Assembly (NCBI GenBank): GCA_014084085.1
Contig: NPFB01000056.1
Location: forward strand, 55,994 to 81,043
Reading direction: 5' to 3'
DNA length: 25,050 nt
Source: Hondaea fermentalgiana
Taxonomy: Eukaryota; Sar; Bigyra; Thraustochytrida; Thraustochytriidae
Shown here: one piece after another, positions 8,911-17,637 of the stretch
Layout: each line of letters opens with the position of its first letter
How positions within the stretch are numbered: position 1 is the first letter of the stretch
Position numbers and translations under genes: made by a program
The notes under the pieces: model-generated
Told to the model about the DNA's origin: nothing
The model's input: only the letters and a program-made list of their open reading frames with translations
Databases searched by the model: none

Positions 8911-11559
8911 ATGTCGAACGCTCGTATTGCCCCGGCGCCGGGCCCAATCCGGGCCAAATCAAAAACGAAGCAGTCTTCGTCCTCTTCGTCCTCTTCAATC
9001 GCATCATCGACAGCAGCAATACCGTCTCTTGGAGCAGGTCTTTCTGGGCATGTAGGCGTCGGTGTGCCAAAGCTTGACTTTCGCTCAAGAGCTGGCACGG
9101 AGCTCTTTGGAAACATCCAGTCGACGAAACGCAAGCTTGATATCCACGCCGGGATGACTGCACGGAGTATAAGCAGTACGGTGTCCAAGTTTGATGATTT
9201 CAGTAATTTGCGACCCAAAAACTATCCGATGCTCTCGTCGAGGACGGTGACGGACAAGTCGACCATTTCGCACGCCACGACGGCGGACTTAGCAGGTCCC
9301 AACCGTGTCACCAAGATGTTGTCGATTAGCACTGCGCTCTCCATGAAGTCACGCGTGCGACAGATGCGGCAGCGCAAAACGGAAATCGCCCGTGCTGTGC
9401 CACGCATCAAGATTGTTCACGACGACAAGTCCAAACGACACCGGTACATTATCCCATGGGACAGTCAATTCCGTCGCGCTTGGGATTTTGTCGCCGTCTG
9501 CTTTGTCATGTACCTTTCGTTCAAAGTGCCCATTAGCGTCGCCTTTGACGATGCGTGGAAGTTCCCGAAATGGTTCGACAAGGTCATGGACGCGTACTTT
9601 GTTACAGATATCCTTTTGAACTTTCGCACGGGCTACGTTCATTGCGGACATCACATTACCGATCCAGCGCTCATTCGCGAGCACTACATGCACCGGTGGT
9701 TCTGGGTTGACGTCATCGCCACGATTCCGTTCGAGACAATCTTTCAGGGGCTCATGGGAAGCTCGGCACGTAAGAGTCTCAAGATGCTCAAGTGGCTCAA
9801 ATTTCCCAAACTTTTACGTCTCAGCCGCTTTTTGCGCTACCTCAAGTCCAATATCAAGTATTACCAAACCTTTGTGCTTTGCATTGCCGGCGTCTTTTGT
9901 ATCCACGTACTCGGGTGCATGTTCGTTGCCACCGTGTCCCAGTGCACGGACCCTGAATACGAGTACGCAAATGGAACGACTACTTCGGTGACGTATTGCA
10001 CCAAAGAGGAGATGACCGCGTACTATGCCTCTGGAATTTATGCTTCGCTTCTCATGCTCCTCAACATGCTCGACGGAACGCAGCTCACCAAGATTGTGCA
10101 GCTCAGTACAAATCGAACAATGAGTGTCGTTGATCTCGATGGCCAGGTCCTGGGCGAGAATCAGGACACTACAGCGGCCGAGGTGGAAACATCGCAACGC
10201 CGCATCCTCGCGGAGGAGCAGACGAGTCCATTTGCCATCATCAGTCAACCAGAGTGGATGCTTCTCAACAACGAGGATATTTCTCGCGCGTACATGACGG
10301 TATACTTGGTGTGCGGCTTTACAGCCGTCATTGGCTTTGCACTGATCATTCAGCTGATTGCTGAGGCGGTCATGTTCTCGCAGCAGCGCTCGCAAGCCTT
10401 TCGCAACTTTTACCAAAAGGTGGCGCATGTCAAGCTCGAGATGGAGTCGCACAACCTTCCCGAAGACTTGCAATACCGCGTGACGCGCTTTTACGACTAC
10501 TTGTGGATGAACAACCGACAAGGCCAAGGCTCGAACACCTCTGGAATTCTCCAGGATGACGATCTTTCGATCCCGCTGAAAAAGAGCGTTGCTTTGGCCA
10601 TGCACGGGCGCTTGCTGCGTCAAGTGACCATTTTTGACGGTTGTTCCGAAAATTGCATTTTTGACATTGCCATGCGATTGCGTCTGCATGTCTACATGCC
10701 TCAGGATCGGATCTTCTCCGTGGGTGAGGTCGCGACCGAGCTCTATCTTGTTCGCGAAGGCTCTGTGAAGCTACTCATCCCCATGACTCACGCGCGACGG
10801 AGCATCATCCATGAGGCCCAAGCCATGACGCGAATCCAGGAAGATGAAGATGAGCTTGGAGACAGTCTGAGTGGTCAAGATGAAGAAGACGCAGCCATGG
10901 AGACCAACGCTCTGGATGAGACATCGACGGTGCTGACCGAAGGCCCGAGTGTCGGCAAGAGCAAAAAGGACCTCGACGAAAATACTGGGAGCAAGAAGAC
11001 GACCAAGGATGAAGACGAAATTTTGGATCCAGGTCAGAGTGTTTCCTTTCGCCACGACAACGTTCCGAAAGGGGGTGTTGCTCTTCACGGGGACAACTTG
11101 GTAAAGATGATGGGAGCCGGCACCTACTTTGGCGAGCTTGCCTTGCTCACAGCCATGCCACGCGCATGTGACGCCATTAGCCATTCGATGAGCGAGCTTA
11201 ATGAGTTGAGCAAGTCAGACTTTGATGAGGTCATGACAAAGTTTCCTGAGCTGAACGAGGAAATTGTGGAAGAGGTGTCGGAAGAGTATCCGCACCTGCG
11301 CGAGCACATTTCCAAGTATTCATTGGCAGCCAAAGCACAAGAACTGACGAGACTCTCGACTGAGGAGTTTCGCGAGGCTACGGTCGAACGTGAGTATAGC
11401 TCTTCGAGTAGCGGAAGCGGACAGGGTCAGGTCGTTTCGGGCGTAAGTAGCGCCGAGCTTGATGCGAAGCTTGACGCTATGGAGGAACGAATCATGAAGC
11501 GAATGGAGGCGTTATTGAGCGGTACGAGCGATGACCAAAAGTTAACACAAGCAGATTGA
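8911..11559 (+). CDS. CNG/EAG-like channel with non-canonical pore
   Basis: An 882-aa protein of the voltage-gated, cyclic-nucleotide-binding cation channel superfamily, expected in a membrane as a tetramer. Seen: disordered N-terminus (1-180); S1 about 190-212; S2 about 221-242 with DAYFVTDILLNFRTGY; S3 about 260-278; S4 about 288-311 with regularly spaced Lys/Arg; S5 about 319-343; a pore-helix-like segment about 370-395; S6 about 458-490; C-linker; cyclic-nucleotide domain 571-623 and 725-775 with phosphate cassette FGELALLTAMPRACDA; and a coiled coil about 847-870. The GYG/GFG filter is absent: LLNMLDGTQ sits where it belongs. About 60 extra residues precede S6, and about 95 acidic residues split the binding domain. 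The ATG at 8911 was chosen; the frame extends upstream only to a TTG. Ion selectivity and whether it conducts are unknown; it may be a regulatory subunit or a sensor. Confidence 0.85.
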   Translation: MSNARIAPAPGPIRAKSKTKQSSSSSSSSIASSTAAIPSLGAGLSGHVGVGVPKLDFRSRAGTELFGNIQSTKRKLDIHAGMTARSISSTVSKFDDFSNLRPKNYPMLSSRTVTDKSTISHATTADLAGPNRVTKMLSISTALSMKSRVRQMRQRKTEIARAVPRIKIVHDDKSKRHRYIIPWDSQFRRAWDFVAVCFVMYLSFKVPISVAFDDAWKFPKWFDKVMDAYFVTDILLNFRTGYVHCGHHITDPALIREHYMHRWFWVDVIATIPFETIFQGLMGSSARKSLKMLKWLKFPKLLRLSRFLRYLKSNIKYYQTFVLCIAGVFCIHVLGCMFVATVSQCTDPEYEYANGTTTSVTYCTKEEMTAYYASGIYASLLMLLNMLDGTQLTKIVQLSTNRTMSVVDLDGQVLGENQDTTAAEVETSQRRILAEEQTSPFAIISQPEWMLLNNEDISRAYMTVYLVCGFTAVIGFALIIQLIAEAVMFSQQRSQAFRNFYQKVAHVKLEMESHNLPEDLQYRVTRFYDYLWMNNRQGQGSNTSGILQDDDLSIPLKKSVALAMHGRLLRQVTIFDGCSENCIFDIAMRLRLHVYMPQDRIFSVGEVATELYLVREGSVKLLIPMTHARRSIIHEAQAMTRIQEDEDELGDSLSGQDEEDAAMETNALDETSTVLTEGPSVGKSKKDLDENTGSKKTTKDEDEILDPGQSVSFRHDNVPKGGVALHGDNLVKMMGAGTYFGELALLTAMPRACDAISHSMSELNELSKSDFDEVMTKFPELNEEIVEEVSEEYPHLREHISKYSLAAKAQELTRLSTEEFREATVEREYSSSSSGSGQGQVVSGVSSAELDAKLDAMEERIMKRMEALLSGTSDDQKLTQAD

Positions 11560-11613
11560 AACCGAATAGAAGCCTTGTGAGTATTTTATTTTTCTCCGTC
11601 TCGTGATCAATTG

Positions 11614-11676
11614 AGCAAGCAAGCAAGCAGGCAAGCTTGTAAGCTGGCTAGCTGGCTGGCTGGCTGGCTGGCTGGC
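11614..11676. repeat. AAGC then GGCT tetranucleotide tract
   Basis: The tract reads (AGCA)n from 11614 to about 11636, then a switch at CAAGCTTG to (GGCT)n from 11641 to 11676. It fills most of the 120-bp gap between the convergent channel and 187-aa genes and directly abuts the stop codon of the latter, so it lies in the 3' UTR of one or both. The two halves are partly complementary. Confidence 0.85.
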
Positions 11677-11679
11677 ATT

Positions 11680-12243
11680 TTATGAGCGACGTGCCGCATA
11701 TGCCCAACGACGTATCAAGTCTCCTATACCGAGGCCCATGGCCACGGCAGCAGCATGTGCTACGGTCGTGATGGGCGGCTCGACAAGCGCGTAGTAGGTC
11801 CATGCTGCAATACAGGCTCCTGCAAAGTTTCTCAACTTTTGGCGCAAGAAGGGTGTTGCATCGATCTCGAGCGATCTTGCAAGTGCAATCAGAATACCGG
11901 CGTGCGCGCTCCAAACAATCGAGATGCCAACGCAGTCGACGGCCAAGCAGAGACCAATTTGAAAGCCCCACAAGTACGCGTTGACAGCCCAGACCACGGC
12001 CCTGCCCGTACGCCTCGAATCTGCGTCTCCGGGCCTCTCGCCCTGGCTCTTGGTGCTGCCGCCGCTGCTCGTGTCGCTCTTCGCCGCGGTCGCGGGCTCG
12101 AAAGCTGCCAGGATACCCTCTGCGCACAGCACCGTGGACCACGCGACGAGCGCATAGTTGATGGCCACGTCGCCCGGCGAGCACTCGTACGAGAGGATAC
12201 GCACCAGCGCGGAGCGCGGGCACGTGTCCTTTGCCGCGGCCAT
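11680..12243 (-). CDS. Predicted membrane protein, 187 aa, family unknown
   Basis: I do not recognise this family. Visible: a short polar N-terminus, hydrophobic segments at about 25-48, 82-110, 138-158 and 158-176, split by a Ser/Gly/Thr-rich polar loop (about 50-80), and a basic tail (LIRRWAYAARR). This suggests four or so membrane spans. The ATG at 12243 was chosen because its context is CCACCAATGG, close to a Kozak site; upstream the frame opens only from a TTG. It is head-to-head with the mitochondrial carrier gene and convergent with the channel. A role as a small organelle or plasma membrane protein is only a guess. Reality as a gene is supported by its hydrophobic pattern and spacing, not by homology. 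Confidence 0.6.
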   Translation of the reverse strand: MAAAKDTCPRSALVRILSYECSPGDVAINYALVAWSTVLCAEGILAAFEPATAAKSDTSSGGSTKSQGERPGDADSRRTGRAVVWAVNAYLWGFQIGLCLAVDCVGISIVWSAHAGILIALARSLEIDATPFLRQKLRNFAGACIAAWTYYALVEPPITTVAHAAAVAMGLGIGDLIRRWAYAARRS

Positions 12244-12657
12244 TGGTGGCCTCCCGCGCGGCTGCTTCACCTCGTCTTGCTCTCCTTCGCTCGCTGCCGC
12301 TGCATCGACAATCGCCCGTTCGATCAATCGATTCTGGCGAGAGACCCGCGAGGACTCGATCGCGTCAAGCTTGACGCGGGGTGTGTACGCGTGCCTGCTT
12401 GCTCCTTGCTTGCTCTGGCATGTCGCAGTCGCGCTTGTGTGAAGTCATGATCTCTATTGGGGCGCGCCTTCCGACCGACGCTTCTTTTAGCTTTCTGCAT
12501 CGCACGATCGCCAATGTTTCGCGGCGAGGAAACCGCGCACGCGCCCGAGCAATCTGCAGCTGCGTTTTCTCGTCGAGTCCGCGCCGGGCAAGGCCGTCCG
12601 GCCAGGCGGCAGCGGCCTTCGAAGCCCGCGCGGGAAGAAGACCTTGACGATGTCGCA

Positions 12658-12697
12658 GAAGAAGAAGAAGAAGTAGAAGTAGAAGAAGAAGCAGAAG
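12658..12697. repeat. GAA-rich trinucleotide tract
   Basis: Roughly thirteen GAA/GTA/GCA triplets in tandem, purine-rich on the + strand, in the divergent spacer. It could adopt triplex structure or serve as a GAGA-like promoter element, but it may be only a microsatellite. Confidence 0.8.
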
Positions 12698-12822
12698 ATT
12701 GCGGGAACGGAGTCCGACGGCGCTGCTCTCGATCATCACCATGAGATGATGACGTGCTACTCGAGCTAGGCGTAGCCGCAGAAGCAAAACCTGATCGGAG
12801 GGATCCGCGGGGGAGGACACAG

Positions 12823-12854
12823 CGGCAGCGTTGGCGGCAGCGTTGGCGGCAGCG
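12823..12854. repeat. 12-bp tandem repeat, 2.7 copies
   Basis: CGGCAGCGTTGG at 12823-12834 and 12835-12846, then a partial CGGCAGCG to 12854, all perfect. It ends 28 bp before the carrier start codon, so it probably lies in the 5' UTR. Confidence 0.85.
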
Positions 12855-12882
12855 GGAGCGAGGCATCGAGCGCAGCGGGAGG

Positions 12883-13698
12883 ATGGAGCTCGCCGTAGAC
12901 TTCGCGGCCGGCGCCGCGTATGGGTTCACCAGCGTGGTCGTGGGCCAGCCGCTGGATACGGTCAAGTCGCGGGTTCAGGCCATGTCGTCGCGAGGCATGA
13001 TCGGCGAGGCACGCTCGCTCTTCGCGACGGAGGGCGTGCGCGGGCTGTACCGCGGAAGTGCGCCCGTCTTCCTCGGCGGCACGCTCTTCAGGTCAGCTCA
13101 GTTTGGCGTCTACTCGACGGCGCTGACATTGATTCACGAAAACATGGGCAAGCAACCTCGGGCTTTGGGCTTTTTTGATGTGCAGGTGGCCGTGGCCGGT
13201 CTGTGCGGAGGCATTGGGCGCGGACTCATTGAGCAACCCTTCGACTTTATTAAGATCCGTAGACAGGTAGATCAGCCGTGGAAGTTTTCGGAGGTGTTCA
13301 AGGGATCCTCGGTGACCATGATGCGAAATGCTGGTCTCTTTTGTGGTTTCGTGACCTACATTGACTTTAGCAAGCAACTGTTTCCGGACGGCCAGCTGGG
13401 CTCGTTTCTTACTGGCGCGATTTGCTCGAACTTAGCCTGGGTCACAATTTGGCCCTTGGACGTGGCGAAATCGATGCGCCAGAGCGGCCTTTACAAGGGC
13501 CGTTCCACGTCCTCTCTTATTTTTGAGGTGTTTCGCACGGGCAGAATCTTCCGTGGTATTGTGCCAGGACTTGCACGTTCCTTTTTGGCAAATGGGTTTG
13601 CCATGATGGCGTACTCTGAGGTCCAGAAGCAGCTGACGCCAATGATCGAGCCGACGTTTGCATCCTCATCATCACCATCGGACACGAAGTCATCATAA
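12883..13698 (+). CDS. Mitochondrial carrier (SLC25 family)
   Basis: A 271-aa inner-membrane carrier with the three-fold SLC25 layout. Seen: the P-x-D-x-x-K/R signatures in all three repeats, QPLDTVKSR (from residue 22), QPFDFIKIR (from 118) and WPLDVAKSM (from 190), each at the end of an odd helix, with the matching even-helix segments. The helix 4 contact region reads RN (148-149) and helix 6 has FLANGFAMMAYSEVQK. The style of the repeats (VVVGQPLDTVKSRVQ) resembles the acylcarnitine and basic amino acid branch, but the substrate cannot be fixed. It is slightly shorter than the usual 300 aa. The ATG at 12883 (context GGGAGGATGG) starts right at helix 1; the frame extends upstream only to a GTG. 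A serine-rich tail ends the protein. Confidence 0.92.
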   Translation: MELAVDFAAGAAYGFTSVVVGQPLDTVKSRVQAMSSRGMIGEARSLFATEGVRGLYRGSAPVFLGGTLFRSAQFGVYSTALTLIHENMGKQPRALGFFDVQVAVAGLCGGIGRGLIEQPFDFIKIRRQVDQPWKFSEVFKGSSVTMMRNAGLFCGFVTYIDFSKQLFPDGQLGSFLTGAICSNLAWVTIWPLDVAKSMRQSGLYKGRSTSSLIFEVFRTGRIFRGIVPGLARSFLANGFAMMAYSEVQKQLTPMIEPTFASSSSPSDTKSS

Positions 13699-14160
13699 TG
13701 TCCAAGGAGAGAAAAATTTATATAAAAAGAGTAAAACTGAACTTGTTTCTCGCGTTGCCTGTCTGGTCTTTTCTAAGAAACTTACAGGAAAACCGAAATT
13801 GGCCTACCTTACACCTTTGCGTTGACAAGAAGTTTACAACGCCGCATTCCGTTGAACTTCGAAATGAATAAAAACGCATCCAGTTGAACTTCGGGGCCAC
13901 TGCATGCTCTTGCCCTGTGTCCATTCATTCAAGACAAATAGCGCAGTTCCGCTCGTTGAAAAGGCGAGCAAAATAAAAAAGAGAAAGAAGCATGACTTTT
14001 TTTTGGGGGGGGTGCAATGAATACGTTCACTCTGGTACAATTTTTGGATGTCATTGCTTTGGCATGCACACACATACAACAAATGAAAGCAATGATCAGA
14101 AGAAGCCCATGATCCCATCCATTCTTCAAGAACGGGATATGCGCATCCAGACCATTTATA
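13699..14160. other. Convergent 3' spacer, carrier and 7TM-RGS genes
   Basis: An AT-richer spacer between two convergent stops. AATAAA occurs on the + strand near 13865, a candidate polyadenylation signal for the carrier transcript. A 19-bp imperfect direct repeat (13843-13861 and 13875-13893, 17 of 19 identical) flanks it. A T8G8 run lies at 13997-14012. No gene is seen. Confidence 0.6.
13843..13893. repeat. 19-bp imperfect direct repeat
   Basis: CGCATTCCGTTGAACTTCG (13843-13861) and CGCATCCAGTTGAACTTCG (13875-13893) match at 17 of 19 positions, 32 bp apart, with AATAAA between them. Confidence 0.75.
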
Positions 14161-15969
14161 TTATGCCGGTGGGGCAGAGGGAGTGAAGACTTCATCATCC
14201 TCGTCAGTCTTGTTCTGGGCAAAGAATCGTGAAAAGGTGTCTTCCCGCATCGTCTCAAAGAGCTCGCGCTTGACCTTTGCAAACGAGGTTGCATCAAAGA
14301 GTCGGCGCGAGTTCTTCCTGTGCACGAGAGACGACCTATTTGCTGAAGAGATGTTGATTGGCGTTCGCGCATGCGGGGCAATATACTTGTCGACGAGACG
14401 TCGGGCAGCAGTCTGAGCCTCGGGAACAGAGGCGCCGCGCTTTTTGCAGATGATCTCGAACTTTTCAATGTCCTCCCAGCAGTCGAGCATCTCTTCGGCA
14501 TGGGCCGCGCGGAGGAATGCTCGGTACGCCGCGCGTCTGCTTTCATCGTTGAGCGTTTGCCCGAGGTCTGTTTCGTCAGCATTTTCCCAGCCAACAGCCT
14601 CGATATCGAAGATGCTCGAGACAAGTACAGAGTTTTCGCGCTCTGACTCGACGGGCGCCGAGGAGGAAGGCGCAAAGGCGGATTTCTTTAACCCGCGCGC
14701 GAGCGAGCTCATGAACGATTTGGACGTAGCCGCCTGGCTGCCGCCGCCGCTGACGTATGAGGACGGTGGCTGCTGCGAGGTGTCGCGAAAGGAGGTGAAG
14801 TCGGCACTCTGACCACCACCACCAGCACCACCTCGAGCGCTTGTTGCCACTCCTGCAGTTTTGCTGTTCTCGTCGCCGCCCATGAACGAGGACGTCTTGC
14901 TGTGGCGCTTCTCGTGGGGAACGTGGAAAAAGTGCAGCGTGATGACCAGTGCTACAAAGTACATGACCTTGAGAACCACCAGAGTCACAAAGGTATCGAT
15001 GACGTCGACCTTGAAGACGATATCGCGCGCGTCCGCGGTGATGGCTGCGGCTCCATTGGCAAAAGCCAAGCCAATGACAATGAAGCACACGACGTAAAAC
15101 TTGCGGTTCTTGGCACGGAGCTGATTAACAATGCTGCGCTTGATCTCGCGTTTCTCCGAGGAACCTGCACCGCGCATGCGCTTGTATAGTTTCTTGAAGC
15201 TGGAGCCGGGCGTGGAGCTGGTTTCGCTGCCGCTACCGCCAGTGGTTTCGTAATTGCTAGACGAGTTAGAACCACTGTTGCCAACATGATGCGCCTTGAG
15301 TAAGGTGCGCTCGACAATGAGCGCGCTGTACCGGACCGTGCACGCCATGAAGGCGAGGATGGTACCAGCACCAAACATCTTGTAGGCCTCAAAGTCAAAG
15401 TACTGGTGGTGCAGAATAATTCCGGCAATCTCAAAGCCGATAAAGTTCGAAAAGGTGATGAAGATGATGAAGTAGAGAAGTCCCCTCGGGATACCTGGCT
15501 GGTGTGCCCGGAGACCTTTCGCTGCCGCGGCCCAAAAGTCAACGATGAAGAGCGCAAGCGTGAAGAGAAATGAGGAGACGACCTCGTCGAGGAGGAGGTA
15601 GATCTCGGGCGGCATGAGGTCACGAGCTCCAAAAGGATCGATGAAGCTCACGAGAAGGAGTAGAGAGCAGATAAATCCGCAAACGTAGATTTTCCACTGC
15701 ACTGTGGCGGAGAGACGCGCCCTTTTTCGCTTCGCGTATTTTTTCATCTCGAACAGCCGAGACAAGTACAGGCCGAGGGTTACCGTGCATGCAGTCACCA
15801 TGGTGACCTGGAACACGGTCCACCCGACACCCATGTATTGAGCGAAAGTCTGCGTGCAGTTCTCCGCGCCAAAGTTGACTGTGTTATTGGCGAGCCATGC
15901 TTCAAGCTGCTCCCCTTCGTACGTATACGGGAAGGGACAGTCGGACCCGGTACCGATGTGGATCACCAT
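14161..15969 (-). CDS. Seven-transmembrane RGS protein
   Basis: A 602-aa protein joining a seven-span membrane domain to a C-terminal RGS domain. RGS domains speed GTP hydrolysis by G-alpha subunits, and 7TM-RGS fusions are known from plants (AtRGS1) and several protists. Seen: an N-terminal outside segment with N-glycosylation sequons (NNT, NCT) and two Cys; hydrophobic spans at about 50-73, 92-113, 122-150, 163-187, 199-220, 291-311 and 324-350; a Ser/Gly-rich basic cytoplasmic loop between spans 5 and 6 (about 226-288); a Ser/Gly-rich linker (about 355-445); and an RGS domain at about 465-585 with CWEDIEKF, the INISSANRSS segment and LFD...FAKV...TFSRFF. The ATG at 15969 has a near-perfect context (AACCATGG). 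Its ligand and G-alpha partner are unknown. Confidence 0.9.
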   Translation of the reverse strand: MVIHIGTGSDCPFPYTYEGEQLEAWLANNTVNFGAENCTQTFAQYMGVGWTVFQVTMVTACTVTLGLYLSRLFEMKKYAKRKRARLSATVQWKIYVCGFICSLLLLVSFIDPFGARDLMPPEIYLLLDEVVSSFLFTLALFIVDFWAAAAKGLRAHQPGIPRGLLYFIIFITFSNFIGFEIAGIILHHQYFDFEAYKMFGAGTILAFMACTVRYSALIVERTLLKAHHVGNSGSNSSSNYETTGGSGSETSSTPGSSFKKLYKRMRGAGSSEKREIKRSIVNQLRAKNRKFYVVCFIVIGLAFANGAAAITADARDIVFKVDVIDTFVTLVVLKVMYFVALVITLHFFHVPHEKRHSKTSSFMGGDENSKTAGVATSARGGAGGGGQSADFTSFRDTSQQPPSSYVSGGGSQAATSKSFMSSLARGLKKSAFAPSSSAPVESERENSVLVSSIFDIEAVGWENADETDLGQTLNDESRRAAYRAFLRAAHAEEMLDCWEDIEKFEIICKKRGASVPEAQTAARRLVDKYIAPHARTPINISSANRSSLVHRKNSRRLFDATSFAKVKRELFETMREDTFSRFFAQNKTDEDDEVFTPSAPPA

Positions 15970-16002
15970 GGTTGCCGCCCTGTTCGTATGTGTCTATGTC
16001 TG

Positions 16003-16020
16003 TCTGCCTGCCTGCCTGCC
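16003..16020. repeat. CTGC/CTGT tetranucleotide tract
   Basis: Four to five tandem TCTG/CCTG units just upstream of the 7TM-RGS start codon, probably in its 5' UTR. Confidence 0.7.
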
Positions 16021-16423
16021 TACGTGCGGACCCGGCTCACGTCTTCGCGCCTGCGCGCGCGCGACTCCGTTCGCAGTCTGCCTGCCTGATTGATTGCCTG
16101 CTCGTGGATGGAGTGGAATTCCGGGTTTGCAGCAAGCACTGGCAAGCATGCACGCTCGCCGTTCCTTCCCGGTCGAGCTAGCGCGTGCTCCTACTCGTGG
16201 CACGTGTTAGCAGGTAGTTCGTGGGTGTGCAGCGACAGCAACGGCGACAGCGGGCCGCGACCTGCGCGTGCGGTACGGCGCGTCGCGGGCGGCCTCGGCG
16301 TCGCATACTTTCTTCCGTTTGGCCGCTGGTGCCTGCTTGGTCACCTCCGAGTCGTCTCGGCCGGCGTTTCCTTCTCGTCCACCATGGCCGCACCCGCGCG
16401 AGGCCAGGCCAGCCACGCCAGGA

Positions 16424-16485
16424 AAGCAAGCAAGCAGGCAGGCAAGCAAGCAAGCAAGCAAGCAGGAAAGCAAGCAAGCAAGCAG
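16424..16485. repeat. AAGC tetranucleotide microsatellite
   Basis: About fifteen AAGC-type units with AGGC interruptions, the longest microsatellite in the window. It encodes only monotonous Lys/Gln/Ala/Ser or Leu/Ala/Cys frames, which explains the long spurious frames around it. Confidence 0.9.
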
Positions 16486-17609
16486 TCCAGCCTGATGTGA
16501 GCGAGGCGCGGCCTTCGACAGCGGCTTTCGCCGCGGATTCCAGTTTTTCGTCCCCGCTGCGGGTCCAGCTGCGGGCGTGTGGGTGACCTCTTCTTCCCGG
16601 CTTCGCACTTCCTGGACGCCCCTCTTTTCCTGCTCTTCCCCCTCTTCCCTGCTGAGCAGCCTCTCCTTTCCTTTTCTTTCGATGGCCGCGCGCTCGCCGC
16701 CCTCCCTCGCCCTCGCCTTCGCTCGCCGCCCACGCTCGCCGCCCACGCTCGCCCCTCACGCGCTCGCCCCTTCGATGCGCGCCGCAGACCGCGGCCCAAT
16801 CCAGCGCGGGCGGCCTGCGCAGCGTGCGCGCCGATCTCCCCTCCCTGACACGGCCCGCGTCCCGCTCCGCAGGAACGCGGCGGCTGGTTGTCTGGCTTTT
16901 GCTGGCTTGCTTGCTGCCGTCGTCTGGCCTTTCGGAAAGCTCAAGAGAGTTGGCCCAAGCCGCGCCTCGCCAGCCAAATGATGGTCGCAGGTCGAGTCCG
17001 GGGGGCAAAACAGAGGGTGGCGCTCTTTGCGTCGCGCTCATTCCGTATCGCTCTCGTCTCCCTCGCCGCGCTCGGCCAGCGAGGGAGCGAGGGTGCGAGG
17101 GAGCACGGCCGCGTGTGCGAAACTCGCGCCAGAAAGAAAGAAGAAAAGAAGAAAGAAGCCCCGAGGCGGACGCCCCGCACAAACTTGACCCGGCCGAGCA
17201 TGGTGCTCGCTTTTCTCGTACCTTCAACCCGCCTGCCAGACAGGCAGTACCGCGTCCCCCTCGCTCGCCAATGGTGGCTGGCTCGCTGACCGCAATGGAA
17301 CGTGGCTGGTTGCCTGCTTCAAGTTGCTTGGTTCAAGTCTAATTGGTTGGTTGCTAGGTTTTCTGGCGGAGGCGGCAGGGTTGCGAAGAACTCGAGTGCA
17401 GGTCCATCGCAGCCCAAACAACCGCGACGACGAGGGGGGGGGATCTACGCCCTAGGCGACACGACACGGCTGCCAGCTCAGCTGTCTGACGAGACGAGCT
17501 CGATTCAGACCGAAGGCCTCGCGACAGCAGGCAGCTTTCTTGTTAGACACCATCAGCCAACCAGCAGCTAGTTACGCTGGCCACGGCGGCCAGCAGCCAG
17601 CCGCCAGCC

Positions 17610-17637
17610 GCAGCCAGCCAGCCAGCCAGCGAGCCAG
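17610..17637. repeat. AGCC tetranucleotide tract
   Basis: Tandem CAGC/CAGC-type units (AGCCAGCC...) within a wider run of CAGC words from 17590. Confidence 0.8.

Larger units (their letters stand above)
12244..12882. promoter_or_regulatory. Divergent promoter region with simple repeats
   Basis: The 639-bp spacer between the 187-aa gene and the carrier gene. It includes a GAA-rich purine tract at 12658-12697, a 12-bp tandem repeat at 12823-12854, and CCAAT at about 12510 next to TTTCGCGG (E2F-like by eye). Frames here, including the GTG-started extension of the carrier, are low-complexity and not supported. Confidence 0.45.

Noticed and set aside
16178..17227. 349-codon minus frame
   Set aside because: Runs through the AAGC microsatellite and pyrimidine-rich DNA; composition is repetitive Arg/Gly/Ala with a Leu/Ala/Cys repeat, no domain.
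17325..17350. tRNA-like B box (GGTTCAAGTCT)
   Set aside because: No T-stem, acceptor stem or anticodon arm can be drawn around it.
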